A DNA stretch of 48,987 nucleotides from Agromyces terreus. GTDB lineage: Bacteria > Actinomycetota > Actinomycetes > Actinomycetales > Microbacteriaceae. Both the position numbers and the translations under genes were made by a program. Positions 41,275-48,987 of this stretch are shown one piece after another. How positions within the stretch are numbered: position 1 is the stretch's first letter; each line of letters opens with the position of its first letter. The DNA lies in NCBI RefSeq assembly GCF_009749465.1, contig NZ_WBIS01000014.1:1-48987 (forward strand), in the 5' to 3' direction. The notes beneath the pieces were generated by a model, which was not told the origin of the DNA, ran no database searches, and saw only the letters and a list, made by a program, of their open reading frames with translations.

Positions 41275-42014
41275 CGGGCCGCGATCAGGCGGCGGATGCC
41301 GCGGGCCGCCCGGGCCTCGTCGTCGACGTCTCGCTCAGCTACGGCGCCACGCGCATCGCCGCGGCCTTCGACGTGCGGCCGGGGCATCCGCTCGCGATCA
41401 TCGGGCCCAACGGCGCCGGCAAGTCGAGCATCATCGCGGCCGTCGCCGGCCTCGTGCCCCTCGACGCCGGCGAGGTCTCGATCGGGTCGCGCCGCGTCGA
41501 CGCGCTGCCGCCCGAGCGACGACGGGTCGGCGTCGTCTTCCAGGACTACGTGCTGTTCCCGCATCTCAGCGTGCGCGACAACGTCGCGTTCGCGGCGCGG
41601 ATGCGGGGCTCCCGCGCCGCAGCGCGCGCGGCCGCGGAGCCATGGCTCGAACGCTACGACCTCGTCGGGCTGGCCGACCGCCTGCCGAGCGAGCTCTCGG
41701 GCGGGCAACGTCAGCGCGCCGCGCTCGCTCGGGCGCTCGCGGCGGACCCCGACGTGCTCCTGCTCGACGAGCCGATGTCGGCGCTCGACGTCGAGGTGCG
41801 CGACGAGATGCGGGCGGAACTCGCGACCCACGTGCGCGAGTTCGGCGGCGCGACGGTGCTCGTCACGCACTCGCCCGCCGACGCCGCGACGCTCGCCGAC
41901 TCGGTGCTCGTGCTCGAGGGCGGCGCGGTCACGCAGCGCGGCACGCTCGCCGAGCTCAGGGCGGCACCGGCGACGCCGTACGTGCGGCGCATGCTCGCGG
42001 CATCCGATGCCTGA
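41271..42014 (+). CDS. modC: Molybdate ABC transporter ATP-binding protein (no Mop domain)
   Basis: The 247-residue ATPase has Walker A IGPNGAGKSS (44-53), Q-loop VVFQDYVLFPHLSVRDNVAF, signature ELSGGQRQR, Walker B DVLLLDEPMSALD and H-loop VTHSPADAATLAD. It powers ModB. Typical ModC proteins (about 350 aa) carry a C-terminal molybdate-binding TOBE domain; here the protein ends right after the ATPase (RRMLAASDA). The missing domain is present in the HTH-TOBE protein encoded at the head of the operon. Confidence 0.94.
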   Translation: MTGRDQAADAAGRPGLVVDVSLSYGATRIAAAFDVRPGHPLAIIGPNGAGKSSIIAAVAGLVPLDAGEVSIGSRRVDALPPERRRVGVVFQDYVLFPHLSVRDNVAFAARMRGSRAAARAAAEPWLERYDLVGLADRLPSELSGGQRQRAALARALAADPDVLLLDEPMSALDVEVRDEMRAELATHVREFGGATVLVTHSPADAATLADSVLVLEGGAVTQRGTLAELRAAPATPYVRRMLAASDA

Positions 42015-42044
42015 CACCGCGGCCCCTGCACGAGACCGCCGCGC

Positions 42045-42530
42045 TCACGAGCGGGGCGCGTCGAACCGGGAGTCCACGGGCGGCTCGAACTCGATCTCGG
42101 CCCATTCGTCGATGTCGAAGTCCATGCCGACCACCGCGCAGGTCGGCAGGTCGCGGTGCGAGCCGGTGAGGTCGCCCGCGAACTCGGAGACGCCCGGGTT
42201 GTGGGCCACGAGCATGACCCGGTCGTTCTCGCCGCCGAGTTCGCCGATCACCCGGAGGATCGTCGCGGGCGACGAGCCGTAGAGACGGTCGTCGAGCATG
42301 ACGGATGCCTCGTCGAGCCCGAGCCCGCCGGCGATGAGCCGCGCCGTGGTGCGCGCCCGCAGCGCGGTGCTCGAGACGATCATGTCGGGGATCACGCCGC
42401 GCTCGCGCAGCCGCCGCCCCATCTCGGGAGCATCGCGGAGCCCGCGCGCGTTGAGCGGCCGATCGTGATCGGCGAGTCCCGGCTCGCCCCAGTCCGACTT
42501 CGCGTGCCGCACGAGCATGAGCGTCTTCAT
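42045..42530 (-). CDS. SixA-type histidine phosphatase
   Basis: The 161-residue protein belongs to the histidine phosphatase superfamily. MLVRHAKSDWGEPGLADHDRPLNARGLRDAPEMG holds the catalytic Arg8-His9 and the second Arg, SSTALRARTTARLI a third, and LVAHNPGVSEFAGDL the second His. SixA removes phosphate from histidine in phosphorelay or PTS-type proteins; the target here is not known. The start overlaps the stop of the upstream arginase-family gene (ATGA), so both share a transcript. Confidence 0.9.
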   Translation of the reverse strand: MKTLMLVRHAKSDWGEPGLADHDRPLNARGLRDAPEMGRRLRERGVIPDMIVSSTALRARTTARLIAGGLGLDEASVMLDDRLYGSSPATILRVIGELGGENDRVMLVAHNPGVSEFAGDLTGSHRDLPTCAVVGMDFDIDEWAEIEFEPPVDSRFDAPRS

Positions 42531-43501
42531 GCGCCGAGTCTGCCACTCCCCGATGCCGATCGGGCGCCGACGCCCGCGGCGAACTCGAGCACGCACAGAG
42601 CGGCGAGGCGCACGGTGCGCCCATCGTCGGCATCCGTCGTCGCGTCGATCTCGACGAGGTCGGCGCTGCGCACGCGGCCGTCGGAGGCCGCCGAGCGCAC
42701 GAGCGACCGCAGCTCCCACGCGGCGATCCCGCCCGGAACCGAGGCCGGGCAGGCCGGTGCGACCGCGCGATCGCACACGTCGACGTCGATGTCCAGGTGC
42801 ACCGGCCCGCCGGCGGCCCCGGCGACCTCGATCGCCTCGGCCATGATCTCGGCCGGTCGGCGTCGGTGCAGCTCGTCGCGGTGCACCACGGTGATGCCGA
42901 GGTCAGCGGCGCGCCGGGCATAGGCCGCCGAGTTGGCGAAGTCGGCGATGCCGATCTGCACGATCCGCGCCGGATCGAGCCCGGCCTCGACGAGGCGCCG
43001 CACGGGCGAGCCGTTCGAGACGCCGTCGCGCAGGTCGTAGTGGGCGTCGATCGTGACGAGCCCGGCGTGCGCGAGGTCGTCGCCCCAAGCTCCGAGGGCG
43101 GTCGCCACCGTCGCTGAGTTGTCGCCGCCGAGCGCCATGAGCGTGCTCGAGCGTGCGAGCGCGCCCGCGACCGCGGCCCGCGCCCTCGCCTCGCCCTCGG
43201 GTCCGTCGGGTTCCACGACGTCGCCGGCATCGGCGATGACGAGATCGCCGAGGTCGCGGACGCCGCGCCCCTCCCCGCCCGTGCCGCCGCCCCGCCGATC
43301 CGGCATGAGCGCGGGGCTGTACCGGCGCAGGACGTCGCGCACCGCGGCGGGCGTCGCATGCGCGTTCGTCGGAGACAGCGAGGTGCGCCACGCGGGCACG
43401 CCGAGCACCACGAGATCGGCGGATGCCCCTGGCGGCAGCTCCTCGATCGCGGGCCAGGCTCCGGCGCGGGGCCATTCGGGGTCGTGCGAGAGCGTCGACA
43501 T
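42527..43501 (-). CDS. hutG: Arginase/ureohydrolase-family protein, probable formimidoylglutamase
   Basis: The 324-residue ureohydrolase has LMALGGDNSATVATAL (GGDN at 125-128), TIDAHYDLRDGVSNGSPVRRL (DAHYD at 152-156) and HLDIDVDVCDRAVAPACPASVPGG, the manganese-binding segments. The first ligand motif is GGDN rather than GGDH. The SNGSPVR loop resembles the (S/T)NGTP segment of actinobacterial formimidoylglutamases. The promoter holds the same palindrome as hutH and hutU. It would convert formiminoglutamate, the product of HutI, to glutamate and formamide. Agmatinase or another guanidinase cannot be excluded. It is followed by sixA. Confidence 0.82.
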   Translation of the reverse strand: MSTLSHDPEWPRAGAWPAIEELPPGASADLVVLGVPAWRTSLSPTNAHATPAAVRDVLRRYSPALMPDRRGGGTGGEGRGVRDLGDLVIADAGDVVEPDGPEGEARARAAVAGALARSSTLMALGGDNSATVATALGAWGDDLAHAGLVTIDAHYDLRDGVSNGSPVRRLVEAGLDPARIVQIGIADFANSAAYARRAADLGITVVHRDELHRRRPAEIMAEAIEVAGAAGGPVHLDIDVDVCDRAVAPACPASVPGGIAAWELRSLVRSAASDGRVRSADLVEIDATTDADDGRTVRLAALCVLEFAAGVGARSASGSGRLGA

Positions 43502-43556
43502 GCCTGAACGCTACCGATCGTGCGGGCCCGCGCACGAGGCATCCGCCCCACCGCGC

Positions 43557-43572
43557 GTCTGCGATCCCGGAC
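43557..43572. promoter_or_regulatory. Predicted HutR operator, site 3 (hutG candidate)
   Basis: GTCTGCGATCCCGGAC differs by one base from site 1. It lies 55 bases before the start of the arginase-family gene, nearly the same distance as the sites before hutH and hutU. Confidence 0.78.
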
Positions 43573-43635
43573 ATCGGGCGACGCGGCGCGCCCCTCGCGC
43601 AGCCTGCCTGGCGCGATCCGCCCGACCCGGCCCGC

Positions 43636-44631
43636 TCAGTCGCGCAGCAGCGCGAGCAGTTCCCGTTCCCGCTCCGGGGAGAGCCCCGCGCCGCGTTCGC
43701 GGTCGATCCCCCGGCCGCGCTCCCAGGCGAGCGTCTCCGACTGCAGCCGAGCGAGCGGCCGAAGTCGGAGCCCCCCGCGCTTCGCGGCGGCGTTCGACCG
43801 GTCGAGGAAGGCGTTCCACGTCGGGTCCGCGATCCACAGCGGGAGCGAGTCCGCGCCCGACCACTCGGCGACGCCCTGCGCCGCGAGCCAGTCAGGGTCG
43901 ACGGCCACGAGCTCCCCGTCGAATCCGGCGGCGGCCCTCGACGCCTCGAGCCAGGCGCCGAACGTGCTGCGGTCGCCGACCGCGTCGAAGGCGCCGGCGA
44001 TCCCCCGTTCGAGCGCATCGAGGATGAACCGCACCAGATCGTCGATGTGGATCGCCTGCGCCGCCGCGTCGAGGATGTCGGGCACGAGCACGGGTCCGCC
44101 GTCCCTGGCCGCGCGCGCCATCCTCGCGGCCCAGTACCCGCTGCGACCCGACTCGTCGCCAGGGCCGGCGATCAGCCCCGGCCTGATCGCGAGGAACCGA
44201 TCCCCCAGGGCCTCGCGGTACGCCTGCTCGATCGCGGACTTCGCCTCCCCGTAGGTCTCGGGCGTCGACACATCGGCCGCGAGCGGCGGCAGCAGCTCGG
44301 CGGTCTCGTCGGCGCCGGGCACGTCGTGCGCGGCGTAGACGTTGCCCGAGGAGATGAACGCGAGCCGGCGGGTCGCGCCGCCGAGCGCCGCGGCCGCCGC
44401 CCGTGCGTAACCGGGCTGGCGGGTGACGTCGATGACGCCGTCCCAAGCCCGCCCCGACACGGCGTCGTACGCGTCGACGCGGGAGCGATCGGCGCGCACG
44501 AACTCCGCTCCTTCCGGAGCGTCGCCGGCCTCGCCGCGCGCGAGGCAGGTCACCCGATGCCCTCGCGCCAGCGCCTCCGCCGCGAGGGCGCGTCCGAGCC
44601 ATTGCGTTCCACCGAGCACCAGGAGGTCCAT
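43636..44631 (-). CDS. NAD-dependent epimerase/dehydratase family protein
   Basis: The 331-residue protein is a short-chain-type Rossmann enzyme. It begins MDLLVLGGTQWLGRALAAEAL (a GGxxxxG nucleotide-binding motif, as in the atypical/extended SDR group related to RNA-binding plastid proteins). It has FISSGNVYAAHD, YGEAKSAIEQAY (Tyr-x-x-x-Lys), LAIRPGLIAGPGD and AIHIDDLVRFILDAL. The substrate is unknown; a nucleotide sugar is possible. AGGAGG stands before the ATG. It is probably transcribed alone or into the hutG region, where the intergenic HutR site begins 64 bases after its stop. Confidence 0.88.
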   Translation of the reverse strand: MDLLVLGGTQWLGRALAAEALARGHRVTCLARGEAGDAPEGAEFVRADRSRVDAYDAVSGRAWDGVIDVTRQPGYARAAAAALGGATRRLAFISSGNVYAAHDVPGADETAELLPPLAADVSTPETYGEAKSAIEQAYREALGDRFLAIRPGLIAGPGDESGRSGYWAARMARAARDGGPVLVPDILDAAAQAIHIDDLVRFILDALERGIAGAFDAVGDRSTFGAWLEASRAAAGFDGELVAVDPDWLAAQGVAEWSGADSLPLWIADPTWNAFLDRSNAAAKRGGLRLRPLARLQSETLAWERGRGIDRERGAGLSPERERELLALLRD

Positions 44632-44744
44632 GGGGCCATCAGACCACAGGGCGGATGCCGCGACCACCCGTGTTCACGCACCGCGAACCGGTCGCTTCCG
44701 TCGGCATCCGCCCCGCGCGCGGCCTGGCGTGATAGGCAGGACGC

Positions 44745-45587
44745 ATGGGCAGGATCACCGCACGGACGCGGGTCACACGAATCACGGTCGGCGCTCGCAC
44801 GGCGCATCGCGAAGACACGGTCGCCGTCGAGGAACCGCTCGAGATCCGCGTCGGCCGCACGCCGTACGCCGTCACGATGCGCACTCCCGGCGACGACGTC
44901 GACCTCGCCATCGGCTTCCTCGTCTCCGAGGGCGTCATCGTCCGCGGCGATCAGGTCGCCTCGGCCATGCACTGCGCCGGGCCCGACGGCGAGACCGGAT
45001 ACAACGTCCTCGACGTGAAACTGGCCGAAGGGGTTTCGGCGCCGGATGCCTCGCTTCGCCGCAACCACCCCGTGACCAGCTCATGCGGTGTCTGCGGCAA
45101 GGCGAGCATCGAGGCCGTGCACACCCGCACCGCGTATCCGATCGACGACCCGCTCGCGCTCGAGGCCGAGCGCTTGGCCGCGTTCCCCGACCGCCTCCGA
45201 GCCGGACAGGCGATCTTCGAGCGCACCGGCGGCCTGCACGCCGCCGCGCTCTTCGACGGGCGCACGGGCGAGATGATCGTGCTGCGCGAAGACGTCGGCC
45301 GCCACAACGCCGTCGACAAGGTCGTCGGGTGGGCGGCGCGCGAGGGCATGCTCCCGTTGCGCGGCATGGTCCTCCAGGTGTCGGGGCGCGTGAGCTTCGA
45401 GCTCACGCAGAAGGCGTCCATGGCCGGCATCCCCGTGCTCGCTGCGGTGTCGGCGCCCTCGTCGCTCGCCGTCGAGCACGCGCGCGAGGCGGGCATCACG
45501 CTCGTCGGGTTCCTCCGCGGGCCGTCGATGGTCGTCTACTCGGGCGCCGAGCGCATCCTCGAATCATCGACGGCGGTCCGCTCGTGA
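44745..45587 (+). CDS. fdhD: Formate dehydrogenase accessory sulfurtransferase FdhD
   Basis: The 280-residue FdhD moves sulfur from a cysteine desulfurase to the molybdenum centre of FdhF-type enzymes. The key loop is TSSCGVCGKAS with Cys114 and Cys117. Other segments are VEEPLEIRVGRTPYAVTMRTPGDDVDLAIGFLVSEGV, VLREDVGRHNAVDKVVGWA, SGRVSFELTQKASMAGIPVLAAVSAPSSLAV and LVGFLRG. Its stop overlaps the GTG start of the following oxidoreductase by four bases, so that enzyme is its client. Confidence 0.96.
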   Translation: MGRITARTRVTRITVGARTAHREDTVAVEEPLEIRVGRTPYAVTMRTPGDDVDLAIGFLVSEGVIVRGDQVASAMHCAGPDGETGYNVLDVKLAEGVSAPDASLRRNHPVTSSCGVCGKASIEAVHTRTAYPIDDPLALEAERLAAFPDRLRAGQAIFERTGGLHAAALFDGRTGEMIVLREDVGRHNAVDKVVGWAAREGMLPLRGMVLQVSGRVSFELTQKASMAGIPVLAAVSAPSSLAVEHAREAGITLVGFLRGPSMVVYSGAERILESSTAVRS

Positions 45588-47893
45588 CCGAACCCCGCTC
45601 CGAAGCGACGCCGCCTCCGCCGCAGCCCGAACCGTACCCCGACCTCCAGGTCGGTCGGCCCAAGGACTGGGCCGTCGGCGTACCGGGCATCCTGCACTCC
45701 ATGGAGCCGGCGCTCGCCGGCATGGGCGTCGCGCGAGCGACGAGGCTGGCGTTGGCCATCAATCAGCGCGACGGCTTCGACTGCATGAGCTGCGCCTGGC
45801 CCGATCCCGGCCATCGGAACGTGTTGGAGTTCTGCGAGAACGGCATGAAGGCGACCACGTGGGAGGCGACCCCGGTCGTCGTCCCGCGGTCGTTCTGGGC
45901 CGAGAACTCGCTCACCTCGCTGCTCGATCGCAGCGAGTACTGGCTCGGCAAGCAGGGCCGTCTGACCGAGCCCGTCTACAAGCCGGCCGGTTCCGATCAT
46001 TACGAGCCGATCGGCTGGGATGCCGCGTTCGAACTGATCTCGGCCCGCCTGAACGCGCTCGACTCGCCTGACCGGGCGGCGTTCTACACGAGCGGACGCA
46101 CGTCGAACGAGGCGGCGTTCCTCTACCAGCTCTTCGTGCGGGCCTTCGGCACGAACAACCTGCCCGACTGCTCGAACATGTGCCACGAGTCGACGGGCAC
46201 CGCGCTCACGGCGACGATCGGCATCGGCAAGTCGACGATCGCCTACGACGACTTCGCGAAGGCCGACCTCGTGATCGTCATGGGCCAGAACCCGGGCACG
46301 AACCATCCGCGGATGCTCTCGGCCCTCGAGGAGACCAAGCGCAGCGGCGGGCGGGTCGTCTCGGTCAACGTGCTGCCCGAGGCGGGGCTCGCGCGATACA
46401 AGAACCCGCAGCGGGTGCGCGGCATCCTCGGCAAGGGCACGGTCATCGCCGACCGATTCCTGCAGATCCGATCGGGTGGCGACATGGCGCTGCTCCAGGC
46501 GGTCTCCAAGCGCGTCCTCGAGGCGGAGGATGCCGCGCCCGGCACCGTGCTCGATCATGCCTTCCTCGCCGAGCACACCATCGGCCTCGAGGAGGTTCGC
46601 ACACATCTCGCCGGCCTCGACGAGCAGGCGGTCCTCGCGGCGACGGGTCTCGCGGCCGAGGAGATCGACGCGCTCGCGCAGGAGTACCTCGGCGCCGACC
46701 GCGTGATCATCACCTGGGCCATGGGCCTCACGCAGCAGAAGAAGGCCGTCTCCACGATCAAGGAGATCGTCAACCTCCTGCTCCTGCGGGGCAACATCGG
46801 CAAGCCCGGCGCCGGGGCCTCGCCCATCCGCGGGCATTCGAACGTCCAGGGCGATCGCACGATGGGCATCTGGGAGCGGATGCCCGAACGGTTCCTCGCC
46901 GCCCTCGAGCGGGAGTTCGGCTTCCCGGTGCCGCGTCGGCACGGGGCCGATGCCCTTCGCACCGTGCACGGTCTGCGCGACGGCGACCTCGACGTGTTCT
47001 TCGCCCTCGGCGGCAACTTCGTCGGCGCGATCTCCGACTCCGCGGCCGCCGAGGCCGCGATGCGCGGCGCGCGGCTCACCGTCCAGGTGTCGACGAAGCT
47101 GAACCGCTCGCACGTCGTGACGGGGGAGGAGGCGATCATCCTGCCGACCCTCGGCCGCACCGAGATCGACCTCCAAGGCGGCGTCCCGCAGTTCGTCTCC
47201 GTCGAGGACAGCGTGTGCGCGGTCCACGCGAGCCACGGCGCGATCCCGCCCGTCGCGCCCGGGCTCCTCTCCGAGGTCGCGATCGTCTGCCGGCTGGCAG
47301 CGGCGACGCTCGAGGACGGGGCGGATGTCCCGTGGGCGGCGTTCGAGGGCGACTACGACCTGATCCGCGATCGCATCTCGCGCGTCGTGCCGGGTTTCGA
47401 GTCCTTCAACGCCGATGTGCGGCGCAAGGGCGGATTCATCCTGCCGAACGGCCCGCGCGACGAGCGGCGCTTCGACACGCCGAGCGGCCGCGCCGAGTTC
47501 ACGGTGAACGAGTTGGAGCATCTCGAACGCCCGGCCGGCACCCTGATCCTGCAGACGTTGCGTTCGCACGACCAGTTCAACACGACGATCTACAGTCTGA
47601 ACGACCGCTACCGGGGCATCCGCAAGGGGCGCGACGTGGTGTTCGTCAATCCGGCGGATCTCGAGGAGCTCGGGCTCGCCGACGGCGATCGCGTCGATGT
47701 CGTGAGTCGGTGGCCCGGCCAGGCTGATCGTGTACTCGCCGCGCAGCGGGTGGTCGCGTACCCCACCGCCCGAGGCTGTGCTGCGGCCTACTATCCCGAG
47801 GCGAACGTCCTCGTGCCCCTCGAGAGCGCCGCCGAGGAGTCGAACACGCCGGTCTCGAAGGCGGTGATCGTTCACCTCGTACCGCGCGCGTGA
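45584..47893 (+). CDS. FdhF/YdeP-family molybdopterin oxidoreductase
   Basis: The 769-residue bis-MGD enzyme has an N-terminal cluster motif GFDCMSCAWPDPG...EFC (Cys67, Cys70, Cys84). It continues with AAFYTSGRTSNEAAFLYQLFVRAFGTNNLPDCSNMCHESTG, in which the Cys of MCHE sits where formate dehydrogenase has the Mo-ligating Cys/Sec. It has VMGQNPGTNHPRML, GNIGKPGAGASPIRGHSNVQGDR, LPTLGRTEID and a C-terminal MGD-binding domain (LILQTLRSHDQFNTTIY). It belongs to the YdeP-like group (oxidoreductase alpha subunit). Formate is a possible substrate but is not proven for this group. It is encoded with fdhD; no beta subunit or NAD-linked partner is present. Confidence 0.92.
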   Translation: MTEPRSEATPPPPQPEPYPDLQVGRPKDWAVGVPGILHSMEPALAGMGVARATRLALAINQRDGFDCMSCAWPDPGHRNVLEFCENGMKATTWEATPVVVPRSFWAENSLTSLLDRSEYWLGKQGRLTEPVYKPAGSDHYEPIGWDAAFELISARLNALDSPDRAAFYTSGRTSNEAAFLYQLFVRAFGTNNLPDCSNMCHESTGTALTATIGIGKSTIAYDDFAKADLVIVMGQNPGTNHPRMLSALEETKRSGGRVVSVNVLPEAGLARYKNPQRVRGILGKGTVIADRFLQIRSGGDMALLQAVSKRVLEAEDAAPGTVLDHAFLAEHTIGLEEVRTHLAGLDEQAVLAATGLAAEEIDALAQEYLGADRVIITWAMGLTQQKKAVSTIKEIVNLLLLRGNIGKPGAGASPIRGHSNVQGDRTMGIWERMPERFLAALEREFGFPVPRRHGADALRTVHGLRDGDLDVFFALGGNFVGAISDSAAAEAAMRGARLTVQVSTKLNRSHVVTGEEAIILPTLGRTEIDLQGGVPQFVSVEDSVCAVHASHGAIPPVAPGLLSEVAIVCRLAAATLEDGADVPWAAFEGDYDLIRDRISRVVPGFESFNADVRRKGGFILPNGPRDERRFDTPSGRAEFTVNELEHLERPAGTLILQTLRSHDQFNTTIYSLNDRYRGIRKGRDVVFVNPADLEELGLADGDRVDVVSRWPGQADRVLAAQRVVAYPTARGCAAAYYPEANVLVPLESAAEESNTPVSKAVIVHLVPRA

Positions 47894-47918
47894 GCCGAGG
47901 TCGACCGGGGTGAAACGC

Positions 47919-47946
47919 GAAGAGGCCACCCGGGGGCGGCCTCTTC
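47919..47946 (+). terminator. Terminator of the fdhD operon
   Basis: GAAGAGGCC (47919-47927) and GGCCTCTTC (47938-47946) form a perfect 9-bp stem with a G/C-rich loop, 26 bases past the stop codon. It lacks a long U-tract, but the position fits. Confidence 0.75.
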
Positions 47947-48021
47947 ATGTCCGGTATCGGTCGGAGCGCTTCGGCGCGCTCGAACCGTATCGGTGGTTGT
48001 GGTGGTTGGGGTGTTAAATGC

Positions 48022-48051
48022 AGGAAGGCCACCCGTTGGGGTGGCCTTCCT
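48022..48051 (-). terminator. Terminator of the rRNA operon
   Basis: AGGAAGGCCACCC (48022-48034) and GGGTGGCCTTCCT (48039-48051) form a perfect 13-bp stem with loop GTTG. It stands about ten bases downstream of the 5S gene on the minus strand and is followed there by ATTTAACA. Confidence 0.87.
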
Positions 48052-48061
48052 GGTAATGGTT

Positions 48062-48179
48062 GTCCGGCGGTGTCCTACTCTCCCACAGGGTCCCCCCTGC
48101 AGTACCATCGGCGCTGTCAGTCTTAGCTTCCGGGTTCGGAATGTGTCCGGGCGTTTCCCTGACGCTATGGCCGCCGAAA
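48062..48179 (-). rRNA. rrf: 5S ribosomal RNA
   Basis: The minus strand reads TTTCGGCGGCCATAGCGTCA at the 5' end, with CCGAACCCGGAAGCTAAG inside and GAGAGTAGGACACCGCCGGA at the 3' end. This is the typical actinobacterial 5S sequence of about 118 bases with complementary ends. It follows the 23S gene, so the operon runs 23S-5S toward lower coordinates. Ends may be off by one to three bases. Confidence 0.96.
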
Positions 48180-48412
48180 CTCTTGCCACATCCTGCACCG
48201 GTCCCTGCCGGTCGTTTGCCCGGGGGTGGTGGGTGTGTAGTTTCGTGAACTCCCGTCCCAGGGATGCGTGTCGCATGCCCGGGGTTGGGTGTTGTGTTCG
48301 TTGTTGAGTTGTCTGTTGTGTTTCCGTCTGTTGGGAACCACAGAGTGGACGCGAGTCATCAGGCCACACACACGCCTTTTACGTGAATGCACTTTCGTGT
48401 GTGTGTAGTGAG
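48180..48412 (-). other. 23S-5S spacer
   Basis: About 230 bases without a gene or tRNA. CACACACACG (48365-48374) and CGTGTGTGTG (48396-48405) form a 10-bp inverted repeat just after the 23S end and are probably part of an RNase III-type processing stem or a local hairpin. Confidence 0.7.

Positions 48413-48987
<575 letters not shown>

Noticed and set aside
45584..47893. Selenocysteine codon in the FdhF-type enzyme
   Set aside because: No in-frame TGA is present; a Cys codon stands at the expected position (NMCHES).

Overview
The window is GC-rich DNA from an actinobacterium, most probably a member of the Microbacteriaceae. The evidence is the very high GC content with G/C in third codon positions, the IclR-linked hut genes, the narGHJI type, the 23S/5S sequence, and very frequent CGGATGCC/GGCATCCG octamers, which I associate with that family from general experience. 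Genus and species cannot be read from the sequence.

Layout. (1) 1-5114 is an accessory region. It holds an IS256-family element with a frameshifted transposase, inserted in a small membrane-protein gene whose two halves and target duplication can still be joined, a DUF6881-type gene, a hypothetical gene, a YefM/YoeB toxin-antitoxin pair with its own operator, a lipoprotein and a lone serine recombinase. (2) 5412-9607 holds sigK-rskA, a monooxygenase-like membrane protein, a DedA protein, an S4 RNA-binding protein and an alpha/beta hydrolase with an Asp nucleophile. (3) 9638-17404 is the histidine-utilisation locus: an IclR regulator divergent from hutH, then a secreted M23 endopeptidase, hutU and hutI. 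A formimidoylglutamase-like gene (hutG candidate) lies 26 kb away at 42527-43501. The same 16-bp palindrome stands 54-55 bases before hutH, hutU and the hutG candidate, so one regulon is likely. (4) 17612-47893 is mainly a molybdenum region. It contains a sulfite-oxidase-like Moco enzyme with an FAD reductase and a zinc-ribbon protein, moeA1-mobA-DUF6457, narK, narGHJI, moaE and a moaC-mog fusion, moeA2, an HTH-Mop protein with modABC, and fdhD with an FdhF/YdeP-type oxidoreductase. Inside it sits a TetR/MMPL/YhgE membrane export cassette (32044-37710) with twin TetR-type operators, plus sixA and a nucleotide-sugar-type dehydratase gene. (5) 48022-48987 is the 3' end of an rRNA operon on the minus strand: terminator, 5S and partial 23S.

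Together the genes import molybdate, make and insert Moco or its guanylylated form, and supply it to nitrate reductase, the formate dehydrogenase-like enzyme and the sulfite-oxidase-like enzyme. Histidine degradation is a separate nitrogen/carbon module. Non-coding DNA carries several repeat families: palindromes at convergent gene ends, tandem repeats, and in-frame insertions of repeat DNA inside hutH, hutI and the FAD reductase gene.
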